Shown one piece after another: positions 26,621-35,740 of a stretch of DNA of 64,000 nucleotides. Position 1 is the first letter of the stretch. The number at the start of each line of letters is the position of its first letter. The position numbers and the translations under genes were made by a program. Below the pieces are notes generated by a model. The model saw only the letters and a program-made list of their open reading frames with translations, was not told where the DNA came from and did not search any database. Origin of the DNA: Micromonospora profundi (GTDB lineage: Bacteria > Actinomycetota > Actinomycetes > Mycobacteriales > Micromonosporaceae); contig NZ_JAATJK010000001.1 in the NCBI RefSeq assembly GCF_011927785.1, positions 6,326,501 through 6,390,500 on the forward strand, in the 5' to 3' direction.

Positions 26621-27361
26621 TCAGCGCCGCCGGGCGCGCAGGACGATCGTGCGGTACGGCAGGTCGACGGTCGCGCGGCCGGCCAGGTCCGGATGGGTGG
26701 CGAAGAGGGCTCGCAGCTCCTCGTCGATCGCCGCCCGCTGTTCCGCCGGGGCGGTGAGCCAGTACGAGCGGGTGTGCAGCATGGCGACCATCTCGTCCGG
26801 CGTGAGCGTGGCGCGGTGGGTGAACTCGCCCAGCTCGATCGCTCCGAAATCGGAGCCGAAGTCGGTGTACTTCTCCATCACGTCGCCGGCGTTGTCCCCC
26901 AGGCGGGCGATCCGTCCCAGTTCGGCGACCCAGCCCACCTGATCGTCCCGAAGGTTCCAGATGGGGGCGAACGTCCCGCCGGGCCGCAGCACCCGCGCGA
27001 TCTCGGCGTGCGCCCGCTTTCTGTCGAACCAGTGGTACGCCTGCCCCACCACCACGGCGTCGGCGGATCCGTCGGGCAGCGGCACCGACTCGGCGCCGCC
27101 GGCCAGCGCGGTGCTGCCCGGGGTGGCGGCGTCCAGCCGGGCGCGCATCTCCGGGTCCGGCTCCACAGGCGTCACCCGGTGGCCGAGTGCGAGCACACCG
27201 CGAGTGAGGATGCCGGTTCCCGCACCCAGATCGACGACCCGGGCGGAGTCCTCGAGTCCGTCCAGCGCCCACCGCACGGCTTCGATCGGATAGCGGGGCC
27301 GGAACCGGTCATAGTCGGCTGCGGCCATACCGAACGAGAGTGCCTGAGTGTGATCCGCCAT
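26621..27361 (-). CDS. Class I SAM-dependent methyltransferase
   Basis: 246 aa. Methyltransferase motif I VVDLGAGTGILTRGVLAL (about residues 39-56), VTPVEPDPEMRARL, VVGQAYHWFDRKRAHAEIARVLRPGGTF. This resembles Methyltransf_11-type enzymes, and no substrate can be inferred. A TAACCT box lies 7 bases before the ATG on the minus strand (27374-27369), so it is probably leaderless. It converges on coaX with 12 bases between and diverges from lysS. Confidence 0.85.
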   Translation of the reverse strand: MADHTQALSFGMAAADYDRFRPRYPIEAVRWALDGLEDSARVVDLGAGTGILTRGVLALGHRVTPVEPDPEMRARLDAATPGSTALAGGAESVPLPDGSADAVVVGQAYHWFDRKRAHAEIARVLRPGGTFAPIWNLRDDQVGWVAELGRIARLGDNAGDVMEKYTDFGSDFGAIELGEFTHRATLTPDEMVAMLHTRSYWLTAPAEQRAAIDEELRALFATHPDLAGRATVDLPYRTIVLRARRR

Positions 27362-27450
27362 GGCGGGCAGGTTATCCGTTAACGGGCACCTGAGCGCTTG
27401 AGTACGCTCGGGCCTGACCCCCCGTAGTCTTCGTGACGAGGAAGCGTGCC

Positions 27451-28959
27451 GTGAGCGAGCAGAACGCCGTGCCAGTGGACCCCGCCGACGACCTTCCGGA
27501 GCAGCTGAAGGTCCGCCGGGAGAAGCGGGACCGGATGCTCGCCGAGGGCGTCGAGCCGTACCCCATCGGTTTTCCCCGCACCAGCACGCTCGCCGAGATC
27601 CGCGCCAAGTACGCCGACCTGGCGACCGACACCGCGACCGGCGACCAGGCTTCCGTCACCGGCCGGGTGATCTTCGTACGCAACACCGGCAAGCTCTGCT
27701 TCGCCACCCTGCGCGACGGTGACGGCACCGAGTTGCAGGCGATGCTCTCCCTGGACCGGGTCGGGCCGGAGCGGCTGGAGGCGTGGAAGCGCCTGGTCGA
27801 CCTCGGTGACCACGTCGGCGTGACCGGTGAGGTGATCACCAGCCGCCGGGGCGAGCTGTCCGTGCTGGCCGACAGCTGGGAAATGACCGCCAAGGCCCTG
27901 CGCCCGCTGCCGGTGGCGCACAAGCCACTCTCCGAGGAGGCGCGGGTCCGGCAGCGTTACGTCGACCTGATCGTCCGGCCGCAGGCCCGGCAGATGGTCC
28001 GCACCCGTGCCGCAGCCGTACGCAGCCTCCGCGATTCACTGCACGGGCAGGGTTTCATCGAGGTGGAAACTCCGATGCTGCAACTGTTGCATGGCGGAGC
28101 GGCGGCCCGACCTTTCGTGACCCACAGCAATGCGTTGAGCACCGATCTGTATCTGCGAATCGCCCCGGAACTGTTTCTCAAGCGCGCAGTGGTCGGCGGC
28201 GTCGACCGCGTCTTCGAGATCAACCGTAACTTCCGTAATGAGGGTGTCGACTCTTCGCACTCGCCGGAGTTCGCGATGCTGGAGACGTACGAGGCGTACG
28301 GCGACTACGACACGATGGCCGAGTTGACGCGTAATCTCGTGCAGCAGGCGGCGATCGCGGTCGGCGGCTCGACGGTGGTGACCCATGCCGACGGACGCGA
28401 GTTCGACCTCGGCGGGGAGTGGCGCTCGGTGACACTGTTCGGAGTCCTTTCCGAAGCGCTCGGCGAGGAGGTCACGGTCCGCACCGAACGCTCCCGCCTC
28501 GTGGAGTACGCCGACAAGGTGGGATTGGCCGTGGACCCGAAGTGGGGTCCGGGCAAGCTGGCCGAGGAACTGTTCGAGGAACTGGTCGTCCCTGGCCTTC
28601 AGGCACCCACCTTCGTGCGGGACTACCCGGAGGAGACCAGCCCGCTGACCCGGGCGCACCGCAGCGAGCCGGGCCTGGCGGAGAAGTGGGACCTTTACGT
28701 GCTCGGCTTCGAGCTGGGCACCGCGTACTCCGAGCTTGTCGACCCGGTGGTGCAGCGCGAACGGCTGCTGGCCCAGGCGCAGCTCGCCGCCCGCGGCGAC
28801 GACGAGGCGATGCGTCTCGACGAGGACTTTCTCCGGGCGATGGAGTACGGAATGCCGCCAGCGGGCGGTATGGGAATGGGAATCGACAGGCTGTTGATGG
28901 CCCTGACCGGCCTCGGAATTCGGGAAACCATCCTCTTCCCGTTGGTGCGCCCCGAGTAG
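27451..28959 (+). CDS. lysS: Lysyl-tRNA synthetase, class II
   Basis: 502 aa from GTG 27451; GAGGAAG lies 6 bases upstream. An in-frame GTG at 27433 would place that site inside the gene. An N-terminal helix ([14 protein letters not shown]) and OB-fold ([21 protein letters not shown]) precede the class II core: motif 2 [19 protein letters not shown] and motif 3 [16 protein letters not shown]. Length is standard and lacks the membrane domain of LysX. It is followed by lsr2 and clpC, as in M. tuberculosis. Confidence 0.96.
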   Translation: MSEQNAVPVDPADDLPEQLKVRREKRDRMLAEGVEPYPIGFPRTSTLAEIRAKYADLATDTATGDQASVTGRVIFVRNTGKLCFATLRDGDGTELQAMLSLDRVGPERLEAWKRLVDLGDHVGVTGEVITSRRGELSVLADSWEMTAKALRPLPVAHKPLSEEARVRQRYVDLIVRPQARQMVRTRAAAVRSLRDSLHGQGFIEVETPMLQLLHGGAAARPFVTHSNALSTDLYLRIAPELFLKRAVVGGVDRVFEINRNFRNEGVDSSHSPEFAMLETYEAYGDYDTMAELTRNLVQQAAIAVGGSTVVTHADGREFDLGGEWRSVTLFGVLSEALGEEVTVRTERSRLVEYADKVGLAVDPKWGPGKLAEELFEELVVPGLQAPTFVRDYPEETSPLTRAHRSEPGLAEKWDLYVLGFELGTAYSELVDPVVQRERLLAQAQLAARGDDEAMRLDEDFLRAMEYGMPPAGGMGMGIDRLLMALTGLGIRETILFPLVRPE

Positions 28960-28996
28960 TCTCGGCTGGCTCTCAGCGTGCCGTAACCGCATCCTA

Positions 28997-29027
28997 TTGA
29001 CGGGCCAAGCGGCGCACGGGTTATTGT
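28997..29027 (+). promoter_or_regulatory. Candidate lsr2 promoter
   Basis: TTGACG (28997-29002) is followed 17-19 bases later by GTTATT/TATTGT (29020-29027). Both boxes stand out in GC-rich DNA, about 45-70 bases before the lsr2 start, and give lsr2 its own promoter separate from lysS. Confidence 0.5.
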
Positions 29028-29070
29028 GCTCTCGTTAGCAGGACGACCCTGCTCGAAAGGAATGTGGGAC

Positions 29071-29415
29071 GTGGCCAAGCAAATCATTCACAAGCTGGTC
29101 GATGACCTGGACGGCGGGGACGCTGACGAGACCGTCAAGTTCGCGCTCGACGGCGTTCAGTACGAGATCGACCTGTCCGGTGCCAACGCCGCGAAATTGC
29201 GCGACGTATTCGCGCCGTACGTGGGTGCCGGCACCAAGGTGGGTCGCGGTGGCGTGGTCATCGGCGGTCGGGCTGCCCGCGGCAGGGGTGGCGCAACCGC
29301 TGACCGGGAGCAGAACAAGGCAATCCGGGAGTGGGCCAAGAAGGCCGGCAAGGACATCTCGGATCGGGGTCGTATCCCGCAGGAGATCGTCGACGAGTAC
29401 CACGCCAAGCGCTGA
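29071..29415 (+). CDS. lsr2: Lsr2 nucleoid-associated xenogeneic silencer
   Basis: 114 aa from GTG 29071 (AAGGA 9 bases upstream); ATG 29062 in frame would add three residues. The N-terminal oligomerisation domain (KLVDDLDGGDADETVKFALDGVQYEIDL) is followed by a Gly/Arg-rich linker and the DNA-binding helices NKAIREWAKKAGKDISDRGRIP, where Arg99-Gly100-Arg101 is the AT-hook-like clamp for the minor groove. Lsr2 bridges AT-rich DNA and silences horizontally acquired genes in actinobacteria. Confidence 0.95.
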   Translation: MAKQIIHKLVDDLDGGDADETVKFALDGVQYEIDLSGANAAKLRDVFAPYVGAGTKVGRGGVVIGGRAARGRGGATADREQNKAIREWAKKAGKDISDRGRIPQEIVDEYHAKR

Positions 29416-29458
29416 CCCGTTCAGCAATCGGTGGCCGCTGGCCGCCGCAGGGCGACAC

Positions 29459-29493
29459 CGACGCCGGGCCGGAGATTCTCCGGGCCGGCGTCG
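29459..29493 (+). terminator. Hairpin after lsr2
   Basis: CGACGCCGGGCCGGAG (left arm) and CTCCGGGCCGGCGTCG (right arm) pair with one G-G mismatch around a 3-base ATT loop, 44 bases past the lsr2 stop. No T-run follows. Confidence 0.55.
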
Positions 29494-29577
29494 CCGTATC
29501 CGCGGGCGGGCGGCGGTATCCCTCGGTCGGGCGGCGCGATGTCCCTGAGACCGGGAAGCTTTCGGGCCGGGCCGGCG

Positions 29578-29620
29578 TTGTCCACAGCCGGTGGAGAAGA
29601 TATCCACAGCCTGTGGACGA
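29578..29620 (+). promoter_or_regulatory. Cluster of three DnaA-box-like nonamers
   Basis: TTGTCCACA (29578-29586) equals the preferred actinomycete DnaA box. ATATCCACA (29600-29608) starts 22 bases later, and an inverted TCGTCCACA occupies 29612-29620. The middle part forms the palindrome CCACAGCCTGTGG. Three boxes within 43 bases between genes are unlikely by chance. Confidence 0.5.
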
Positions 29621-29726
29621 CCCCCCGCAGGGCCGCGCGCGGCGTTCGTCGCCGGCGCCGGCCCGCCCTCCACGGGCCCCGGAGACCCTCCGAGGGCCGG
29701 GAGAAGGCTTCCGTCGCGCCGGTCGG

Positions 29727-29744
29727 ATTTCGCTCTGCGCGTAG
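29727..29744 (+). promoter_or_regulatory. Candidate ClgR operator upstream of clpC
   Basis: ATTTCGCTCTGCGCGTAG matches the recalled Corynebacterium ClgR consensus WNNWCGCYNANRGCGWWS at all but two positions. ClgR activates clp genes in actinobacteria, and this site lies about 205 bases before the clpC start. Confidence 0.35.
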
Positions 29745-29949
29745 CGACAGGGGTACCGGAACACCTCCTGAGCGCGCACGGTTGTGCAAAACGACGTGGA
29801 ACTGACCCAGACCAGAGACACACGACCTCAGCTGAGTCGGTCAGCGACGATAGAGTAAGGAGGCACGGACGCCCGTCCTGGACGTTCGCGCACCGGCCCC
29901 GCCAAGATCTTGACCATCAAGGCGCACGGCACGTGAGGAGCACGAGGGC

Positions 29950-32481
29950 ATGTTCGAGCGGTTCACCGACCGAGCGCGACGGGTTGTCGTCCTGGCCCAA
30001 GAAGAGGCCCGGATGCTCAACCACAACTACATCGGTACGGAACACATCCTGCTGGGCCTGATCCACGAAGGTGAAGGCGTGGCAGCCAAGGCCCTGGAGA
30101 GCCTCGGCATCTCCCTGGAGGGCGTCCGTCAGCAGGTCGAGGAGATCATCGGCCAGGGTCAGCAGGCGCCGAGCGGGCACATCCCGTTCACGCCGCGGGC
30201 CAAGAAGGTGCTGGAGCTGTCGCTGCGCGAGGCGCTTCAGCTGGGGCACAACTACATCGGCACTGAGCACATCCTGCTCGGGCTGATCCGTGAGGGCGAG
30301 GGCGTCGCCGCCCAGGTGCTGGTGAAGCTCGGCGCCGACCTCAACCGGGTCCGCCAGCAGGTGATCCAGCTGCTGTCGGGCTACCAGGGCAAGGAGCCGG
30401 CTGCCGCTGGCGCCGCGCCGGGTGAGGCCGCGCCGTCGACCAGCCTGGTGCTGGACCAGTTCGGCCGTAACCTGACCCAGGCCGCCCGGGAGGGCAAGCT
30501 CGACCCGGTTATCGGGCGCGAGAAGGAAATCGAGCGGGTCATGCAGGTGCTGTCCCGCCGCACCAAGAACAACCCGGTCCTGATCGGTGAGCCCGGCGTC
30601 GGCAAGACCGCCGTGGTGGAGGGCCTGTCTCAGAAGATCATCAAGGGCGAGGTGCCCGAGACTCTGAAGGACAAGCAGCTCTACACGCTCGACCTCGGTG
30701 CGCTGGTCGCCGGTTCCCGCTACCGCGGTGACTTCGAGGAGCGCCTCAAGAAGGTGCTCAAGGAGATCCGCACGCGCGGCGACATCATCCTGTTCATCGA
30801 CGAGATCCACACCCTGGTGGGTGCGGGTGCCGCCGAGGGCGCGATCGACGCGGCGAGCATCCTCAAGCCGATGCTGGCCCGTGGTGAGCTGCAGACCATC
30901 GGCGCCACGACGCTTGACGAATACCGCAAGCACCTGGAGAAGGACGCCGCGCTTGAGCGTCGTTTCCAGCCGATCCAGGTGGGTGAGCCGTCGCTGGCGC
31001 ACACCATCGAGATCCTCAAGGGCCTGCGCGACCGCTACGAGGCGCACCACCGCGTCAGCATCACCGACGCCGCCCTCGTGGCCGCCGCCACCCTGGCCGA
31101 TAGGTACATCTCCGACCGCTTCCTTCCGGACAAGGCGATCGACCTGATCGACGAGGCCGGCGCCCGGATGCGGATCCGTCGGATGACCGCGCCGCCAGAC
31201 CTGCGTGACTTCGACGAGCGCATCGCCCAGGTGCGTCGCGACAAGGAGTCCGCGATCGACGCGCAGGACTTCGAGCGCGCCGCCCAGCTGCGTGACAAGG
31301 AGAAGCAGCTCCTCGGTCAGAAGGCGCAGCGGGAGAAGGAGTGGAAGGCCGGTGACCTGGACGTCGTCAGCGAGGTTGACGACGAGCAGATCGCCGAGGT
31401 GCTCGGCAACTGGACCGGCATCCCGGTCTACAAGCTGACCGAGGAGGAGACCTCGCGCCTGCTGCGCATGGAGGACGAGCTGCACAAGCGCGTCATCGGC
31501 CAGGAGGACGCGGTCAAGGCCGTCTCGAAGGCGATCCGGCGTACCCGGGCCGGCCTGAAGGACCCGAAGCGCCCGTCGGGCTCGTTCATCTTCGCCGGCC
31601 CGTCCGGTGTCGGTAAGACCGAGCTGTCCAAGGCGCTGGCCGAGTTCCTCTTCGGCAGCGAGGACGCCCTCATCCAGCTGGACATGTCCGAGTTCCACGA
31701 CCGGTACACGGTCTCTCGGCTGGTGGGTGCCCCTCCCGGCTACGTCGGCTACGACGAGGGCGGGCAGCTGACCGAGAAGGTGCGGCGTCGGCCGTTCTCG
31801 GTGGTCCTGTTCGACGAGATCGAGAAGGCCCACCCGGACGTGTTCAACACGCTCCTGCAGATCCTGGAAGACGGTCGGCTCACCGACGGTCAGGGTCGGA
31901 TCGTGGACTTCAAGAACACGGTCATCATCCTGACCACCAACCTGGGCACCCGTGACGTGGCGAAGGCCGTGTCGCTGGGCTTCCAGCAGTCGGAGGACTC
32001 CGAGTCGACCTACGACCGGATGAAGCAGAAGGTCAACGACGAGCTCAAGCAGCACTTCCGGCCTGAGTTCCTCAACCGGATCGACGACACCATCGTCTTC
32101 CACCAGCTGCGTCAGACCGAGATCCTCTCGATCGTGGACATCATGATCCGGCGGATCGAGAACCAGCTGCACAACAAGGACATGGGTCTGGAGCTGACCG
32201 ACAACGCCAAGAAGTACCTGGCCGCGAAGGGCTTCGACCCGGTGCTCGGTGCCCGTCCGCTTCGTCGCACGATCCAGCGCGACATCGAGGACAACCTCTC
32301 CGAGCGCATCCTGTTCAACGAGCTGACCCCCGGTCAGATCGTGGTGGTCGACTGCGAAGGCGACCCGAACGACATCGACAAGTCCAAGCTCGTCTTCCGG
32401 GGCGCGGAGAAGCCGGTCGAGGTTCCGGACGCCGTGCCGGCCGACCTCGGTGGCACCGCCGCCGCAGGCGCGGACGAGTAG
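29950..32481 (+). CDS. clpC: ClpC AAA+ unfoldase of the Clp protease
   Basis: 843 aa from ATG 29950. Two Clp_N repeats ([20 protein letters not shown] and [20 protein letters not shown]), first AAA+ domain with GEPGVGKTA near residue 216, a middle UVR-type helix ([16 protein letters not shown], ~435), second AAA+ domain with GPSGVGKTE near 552, and C-terminal [16 protein letters not shown]. It feeds proteins into ClpP1P2 and is essential in mycobacteria. It is monocistronic here, with its own long upstream region and a strong terminator. Confidence 0.97.
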   Translation: MFERFTDRARRVVVLAQEEARMLNHNYIGTEHILLGLIHEGEGVAAKALESLGISLEGVRQQVEEIIGQGQQAPSGHIPFTPRAKKVLELSLREALQLGHNYIGTEHILLGLIREGEGVAAQVLVKLGADLNRVRQQVIQLLSGYQGKEPAAAGAAPGEAAPSTSLVLDQFGRNLTQAAREGKLDPVIGREKEIERVMQVLSRRTKNNPVLIGEPGVGKTAVVEGLSQKIIKGEVPETLKDKQLYTLDLGALVAGSRYRGDFEERLKKVLKEIRTRGDIILFIDEIHTLVGAGAAEGAIDAASILKPMLARGELQTIGATTLDEYRKHLEKDAALERRFQPIQVGEPSLAHTIEILKGLRDRYEAHHRVSITDAALVAAATLADRYISDRFLPDKAIDLIDEAGARMRIRRMTAPPDLRDFDERIAQVRRDKESAIDAQDFERAAQLRDKEKQLLGQKAQREKEWKAGDLDVVSEVDDEQIAEVLGNWTGIPVYKLTEEETSRLLRMEDELHKRVIGQEDAVKAVSKAIRRTRAGLKDPKRPSGSFIFAGPSGVGKTELSKALAEFLFGSEDALIQLDMSEFHDRYTVSRLVGAPPGYVGYDEGGQLTEKVRRRPFSVVLFDEIEKAHPDVFNTLLQILEDGRLTDGQGRIVDFKNTVIILTTNLGTRDVAKAVSLGFQQSEDSESTYDRMKQKVNDELKQHFRPEFLNRIDDTIVFHQLRQTEILSIVDIMIRRIENQLHNKDMGLELTDNAKKYLAAKGFDPVLGARPLRRTIQRDIEDNLSERILFNELTPGQIVVVDCEGDPNDIDKSKLVFRGAEKPVEVPDAVPADLGGTAAAGADE

Positions 32482-32498
32482 TAGAACCAGCAGCAAGG

Positions 32499-32540
32499 GG
32501 CGGGGCCCCGGTGGCGAAAGCCACCGGGGCCCCGCCTTTT
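32499..32540 (+). terminator. Intrinsic terminator after clpC
   Basis: A perfect 17-bp stem (GGCGGGGCCCCGGTGGC with its complement), GAAA tetraloop, and TTTT at 32537-32540, starting 18 bases after the clpC stop. It is the clearest terminator in the window. Confidence 0.9.
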
Positions 32541-32776
32541 CCGTACCCCCACGAGCCACACCTCGCAAACCCGGCGCCACCACCGGTCTGCCGCCCGCGC
32601 CTCTGCCCGGCTGTCGCGTCCTCAAGATCGCGCAACATCCTGGATCTAGTGGTATCCGGGCAGATCGAGGCCACCACACCCAGGATCGAGCACGAACTTC
32701 GGCGCGGGGCGCGAGGCGCGGGGCAGCGCGGGGCGGTCAGAGGTACGAGGTGCAGGGTCAGGAGCGCGCGAGGTGG

Positions 32777-33688
32777 TCAGGTGACGATCGGGGTGGTCGG
32801 GAGGGGTGGGCCGTCGCCGACGAGGCGGAAGGAGTCCGCGTCGACCGGTTCGACAAGTCCGTCCTGCACGAGTCCGGCCAGGGCGCGGGCGCGCTGCACG
32901 TCGTCGGTCCAGACCTGGTCCAGGCGCTGGTGCGGTACCGGCCCGGTGGCCTCCCGGAGCACCCCGAGCAGCAGTCCGCGTACCTGCCTGTCGGTGCCCG
33001 CGTACCGCTGGGGGCGGCGGGTTGGCCCGGCCGGTTGCTCCTGCCCGGAGGCACGCCACGCGCAGATCGACTCGACAGGGCAGGCCGGGCAGCGCGGCGA
33101 CCGGGCGGTGCAGATCACCGCGCCCAGCTCCATGAACGCGGCGCTGGCGAGGGCCGCCGCGGCAGGCTCCGCTGGCAGCAGCTCCTCGGTGGCGACCAGG
33201 TCGGCCGGGCGGGTGACCGGTCCGGCGTCCGGTTCGCCGGCAACGGCCCGGCAGACCACCCGCCGTACGTTGGTGTCGACAACCGGATGCCGTTGGCCGT
33301 ACGCGAAGGCGGCGACGGCCCGCGCCGTGTACGTGCCCACGCCGGGCAGCGCCAGCAGTTGGTCCAGTCGGTCCGGCACCTGGCCGCCGTGCCGCTCCAC
33401 GATCGCGACCGCGCATTCCCGCAGCCGTACGGCCCGACGGGGGTAGCCGAGGCGTCCCCACATCCGGATGGCCTCGGCCGGTGTGTCCGCAGCGAGCGCG
33501 GCGGGCTCCGGCCAGCGGGCCAGCCAGGCGTGCCAGGCCGGCACGACACGGACCACCGGGGTCTGCTGGAGCATCACCTCGCTGACGAGGATGGCCCACG
33601 GGGTGACGTCGGCGTGGCGCCACGGCAGGTCACGGGCGTGCTGCTGGAACCATCGGCTGACCAGAGCGGCGAAATCGGGTTGAGTCAT
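32777..33688 (-). CDS. mutY: A/G-specific adenine glycosylase
   Basis: 303 aa from ATG 33688. It removes adenine opposite 8-oxoguanine. N-terminal catalytic fold: RDLPWRHADVTPWAILVSEVMLQQTPV (with the catalytic Glu of SEVMLQQT), helix-hairpin-helix LLALPGVGTYTARAVAAFAYG and the catalytic Asp in VVDTNVRRV. The 4Fe-4S cluster ligands C-x6-C-x2-C-x5-C are in CTARSPRCPACPVESIC. The C-terminal part after the cluster is shorter than in E. coli MutY, as in other actinobacteria. It diverges from the ACT-domain gene. Confidence 0.93.
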   Translation of the reverse strand: MTQPDFAALVSRWFQQHARDLPWRHADVTPWAILVSEVMLQQTPVVRVVPAWHAWLARWPEPAALAADTPAEAIRMWGRLGYPRRAVRLRECAVAIVERHGGQVPDRLDQLLALPGVGTYTARAVAAFAYGQRHPVVDTNVRRVVCRAVAGEPDAGPVTRPADLVATEELLPAEPAAAALASAAFMELGAVICTARSPRCPACPVESICAWRASGQEQPAGPTRRPQRYAGTDRQVRGLLLGVLREATGPVPHQRLDQVWTDDVQRARALAGLVQDGLVEPVDADSFRLVGDGPPLPTTPIVT

Positions 33689-33784
33689 GGCGCCGTCGAT
33701 GATGTCACGCGATGTATTCCCGCTGGATGGGCGGCTTGGGCGGGGTGTCGTCGAGGCGGCGGGCGGATCGGGCAGAATGCGCGG

Positions 33785-34297
33785 ATGAACGAGCTCGCGA
33801 TCACCGTCATCGGCCGGGACCGGCCTGGCATCGTGGCCGACGTCGCCGAGGTCCTGGCCCGTCTGGGCGCGAACCTCACCGACAGCACGATGACCCGGCT
33901 TCGGGGGCATTTCGCGATGACCCTCATCTGCACCGGGCCGGCCGCCGCCGAGGTCGAGGCGGCGTTGGTGGCGCTGACCGCCGAGGGCCAGCTGCTGGCG
34001 ACCGTACGCGCTGTCACGCCCGACGCCGAGGTCGCACCGGTGGGGGAGCCGCACGTGATGGCGGTGCACGGGTCGGACCGGATGGGCATCGTCGCGGCCA
34101 TGACCCGGGTGCTTGTGGACGCCGGTGGCAACGTCACGGATCTGAGCACCCGGTTGGCGGGTTCGCTCTACGTGGTGCTGGCTGAGGTCGAGCTGCCGGC
34201 TGGTGTCGCCGACACGCTTGTCGAGCGGCTGCAACGGACGGCCGTCGAGTTGGGCGTGGAGGTCACGCTCCGGCCGGCGGACCCGGACCTGTTGTGA
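33785..34297 (+). CDS. Double ACT-domain protein (GcvR-like)
   Basis: 170 aa. Two ACT domains are visible: residues 1-75 (AITVIGRDRPGIVADVAEVLARLGANLTDS) and 88-165 (VMAVHGSDRMGIVAAMTRVLVDAGGNVTDL). GcvR-type proteins of this size bind small ligands, often glycine or amino acids, and regulate partners. Its stop overlaps the GTG of the peptide deformylase gene, so the two are translated together; why is not known. Confidence 0.85.
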   Translation: MNELAITVIGRDRPGIVADVAEVLARLGANLTDSTMTRLRGHFAMTLICTGPAAAEVEAALVALTAEGQLLATVRAVTPDAEVAPVGEPHVMAVHGSDRMGIVAAMTRVLVDAGGNVTDLSTRLAGSLYVVLAEVELPAGVADTLVERLQRTAVELGVEVTLRPADPDLL

Positions 34298-34890
34298 GCG
34301 GCGAGCAGGGGCCGGTCACCGGCCCGGACGTCGACGAGGCGTACGCCGGCCTTGGTGGTTGGACACCGGAGTCGTTGGCGGTGCCGGGTGAGGTGCGGGC
34401 CGTGGTGTCCGCGCCGCACCCGGTGTTGAGCCAGGCCGGGGGTGAAGTCGATCCGACGGCCGAGGAGACCGTCCGGTTGGCCGCCGACCTGGTCGCCACG
34501 ATGCGGGTCTCGCCGGGCTGTGTGGGCCTGGCGGCGCCGCAGGTGGGTGTGGGTGCCCGGGTGTTCGCCGTCGATGTGACGGGGCATCCGAAGGCGGTCA
34601 CCGTGCACGGCACGTTCGTGCTCTGCAACGCCCGGGTCGTCGAGGCGACCCGGTGGAAGGCGGGCCGGGAGGGGTGCATGTCGGTGCCCGACCTGACCGG
34701 GGACGTGAAGCGGGCCAGTCGACTGGTCGTGGAGGGTGAGCTGCCGGGCAGCGGCGCGGCGGTGCGGTTGGTGACGGACGGTTTCGAGGCGCGGGCGTTG
34801 CAGCACGAGATCGACCACTGCGCGGGTCTGCTCTTCCTGGACCGGGTGGCTGGTGCGCATGCCGTCTACCAGCGAAAGGTCTACCTCTGA
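34294..34890 (+). CDS. Peptide deformylase
   Basis: 198 aa from GTG 34294, overlapping the ACT gene (GTGA). Removes the formyl group from nascent N-termini. All three metal-site motifs are present: CVGLAAPQVGVG (motif 1), EGCMSVPD (motif 2, with Met where Leu is common) and QHEIDHCAGLLFLDRV (motif 3 HExxDH). The ~35-residue N-terminal extension before SAPHPVLSQ is typical of some actinobacterial type I enzymes. It is probably one of two or more deformylases in the genome. Confidence 0.92.
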   Translation: MSGEQGPVTGPDVDEAYAGLGGWTPESLAVPGEVRAVVSAPHPVLSQAGGEVDPTAEETVRLAADLVATMRVSPGCVGLAAPQVGVGARVFAVDVTGHPKAVTVHGTFVLCNARVVEATRWKAGREGCMSVPDLTGDVKRASRLVVEGELPGSGAAVRLVTDGFEARALQHEIDHCAGLLFLDRVAGAHAVYQRKVYL

Positions 34891-35008
34891 GCGGGACGTC
34901 GGAGACCGGGGTGTCCGTCCCTAGTGGAGTGTCCGTGGGTCGTCGGGATGACGTTCCGGCGCGTCGCGTCGGGCTGGTGGGCGCGGCGCGGCTACGGTGG
35001 GGGGCATC

Positions 35009-35734
35009 ATGCGTCTGACGGTCGGCCCCCTGCCACCCGCCGTGTACTGGCGGCGTCGCGCCGTCGTACTCGGAGCGGGGCTTCTCTTCCTGATTGTCCT
35101 GCTCTATTCCTGCACCGGCTCGGGTCGCTCCGGCGGTCGACAACCGGAGGCGGGGGCGACCCCGACGTCGACAGCGAGCCCGTCGGCCGAGAGTCCAGGG
35201 CCGGCCGGTCCGGTGCTGACCCCGCAGACGGGGGTGCCGCCGGCGTCCGGGTCGGCCGCTCCGGAGGCCACGCAGCCGACCCCCGAGATCACCAGCAACA
35301 ACCCGCCACCGAACTCGGGCGGGTCGTCGGACGACGGCACCTGCACGGACGCGGAGATTAGCGTGAGCTCGGTGGTGCGGTCGACCTCGGTGCAGCGCGG
35401 AACGGTCGTCGATCTCCAGCTGAAGATCAAGAACACGTCGGACCGGACGTGCAGCCGCAACGTCGGTGCCGACCTTCAGGAGATCTTCATCAAGTCCGGT
35501 GCCGAGAAGGTGTGGTCGTCGGACACCTGCGGCAAGGCGCAGGGGTCGGACGTGCAGTCCTTCACGCCCGGGTTCGAGCGTTCCTACCAGGTGGGTTGGA
35601 ACGGGCGGGACACCACCAGGTGCGACGGCAGCGGGCTGGCCGCCGGGCCATTCCCGCCGGTCGGGACGTACCAGGTGTTCGCCAGGGTCGGCACCAAGCT
35701 CAGCGCACCTGTGAAGCTCACCATCACCGGCTGA
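35009..35734 (+). CDS. Membrane-anchored exported protein of unknown function
   Basis: 241 aa from ATG 35009 after a G-rich site. One N-terminal membrane helix (VVLGAGLLFLIVLLYSC, residues ~20-36) is followed by an ~85-residue Pro/Ser/Thr/Gly linker. An extracellular all-beta domain follows (ISVSSVVRSTSVQRGTVVDL, TYQVFARVGTKLSAPVKLTI) with a CTD...CSR...DTCGK...TRCD cysteine set. The tail domain looks like an Ig-like or DUF4232-type fold. It converges on disA, 6 bases away. Confidence 0.75.
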   Translation: MRLTVGPLPPAVYWRRRAVVLGAGLLFLIVLLYSCTGSGRSGGRQPEAGATPTSTASPSAESPGPAGPVLTPQTGVPPASGSAAPEATQPTPEITSNNPPPNSGGSSDDGTCTDAEISVSSVVRSTSVQRGTVVDLQLKIKNTSDRTCSRNVGADLQEIFIKSGAEKVWSSDTCGKAQGSDVQSFTPGFERSYQVGWNGRDTTRCDGSGLAAGPFPPVGTYQVFARVGTKLSAPVKLTITG

Positions 35735-35740
35735 GCCGGA

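Larger units (their letters stand above)
29416..29949. other. Lsr2-clpC intergenic region
   Basis: 534 bases without a gene. It holds a hairpin after lsr2 (29459-29493), a cluster of three DnaA-box-like nonamers (29578-29620), a candidate ClgR site (29727-29744) and the clpC promoter. A GATAGAGTAAGGAGG stretch near 29848 is the most AT-rich part nearest clpC and may include a -10. It is unusually long for this compact region. Confidence 0.6.

Noticed and set aside
29578..29620. Chromosomal replication origin
   Set aside because: Only three boxes, no dnaA or dnaN beside them and no AT-rich unwinding region, so this is not oriC.
29917..32679. 920-aa minus-strand open frame opposite clpC
   Set aside because: It mirrors clpC codons, as expected from the GC-skewed third positions. 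clpC has full ClpC domains and its own terminator.
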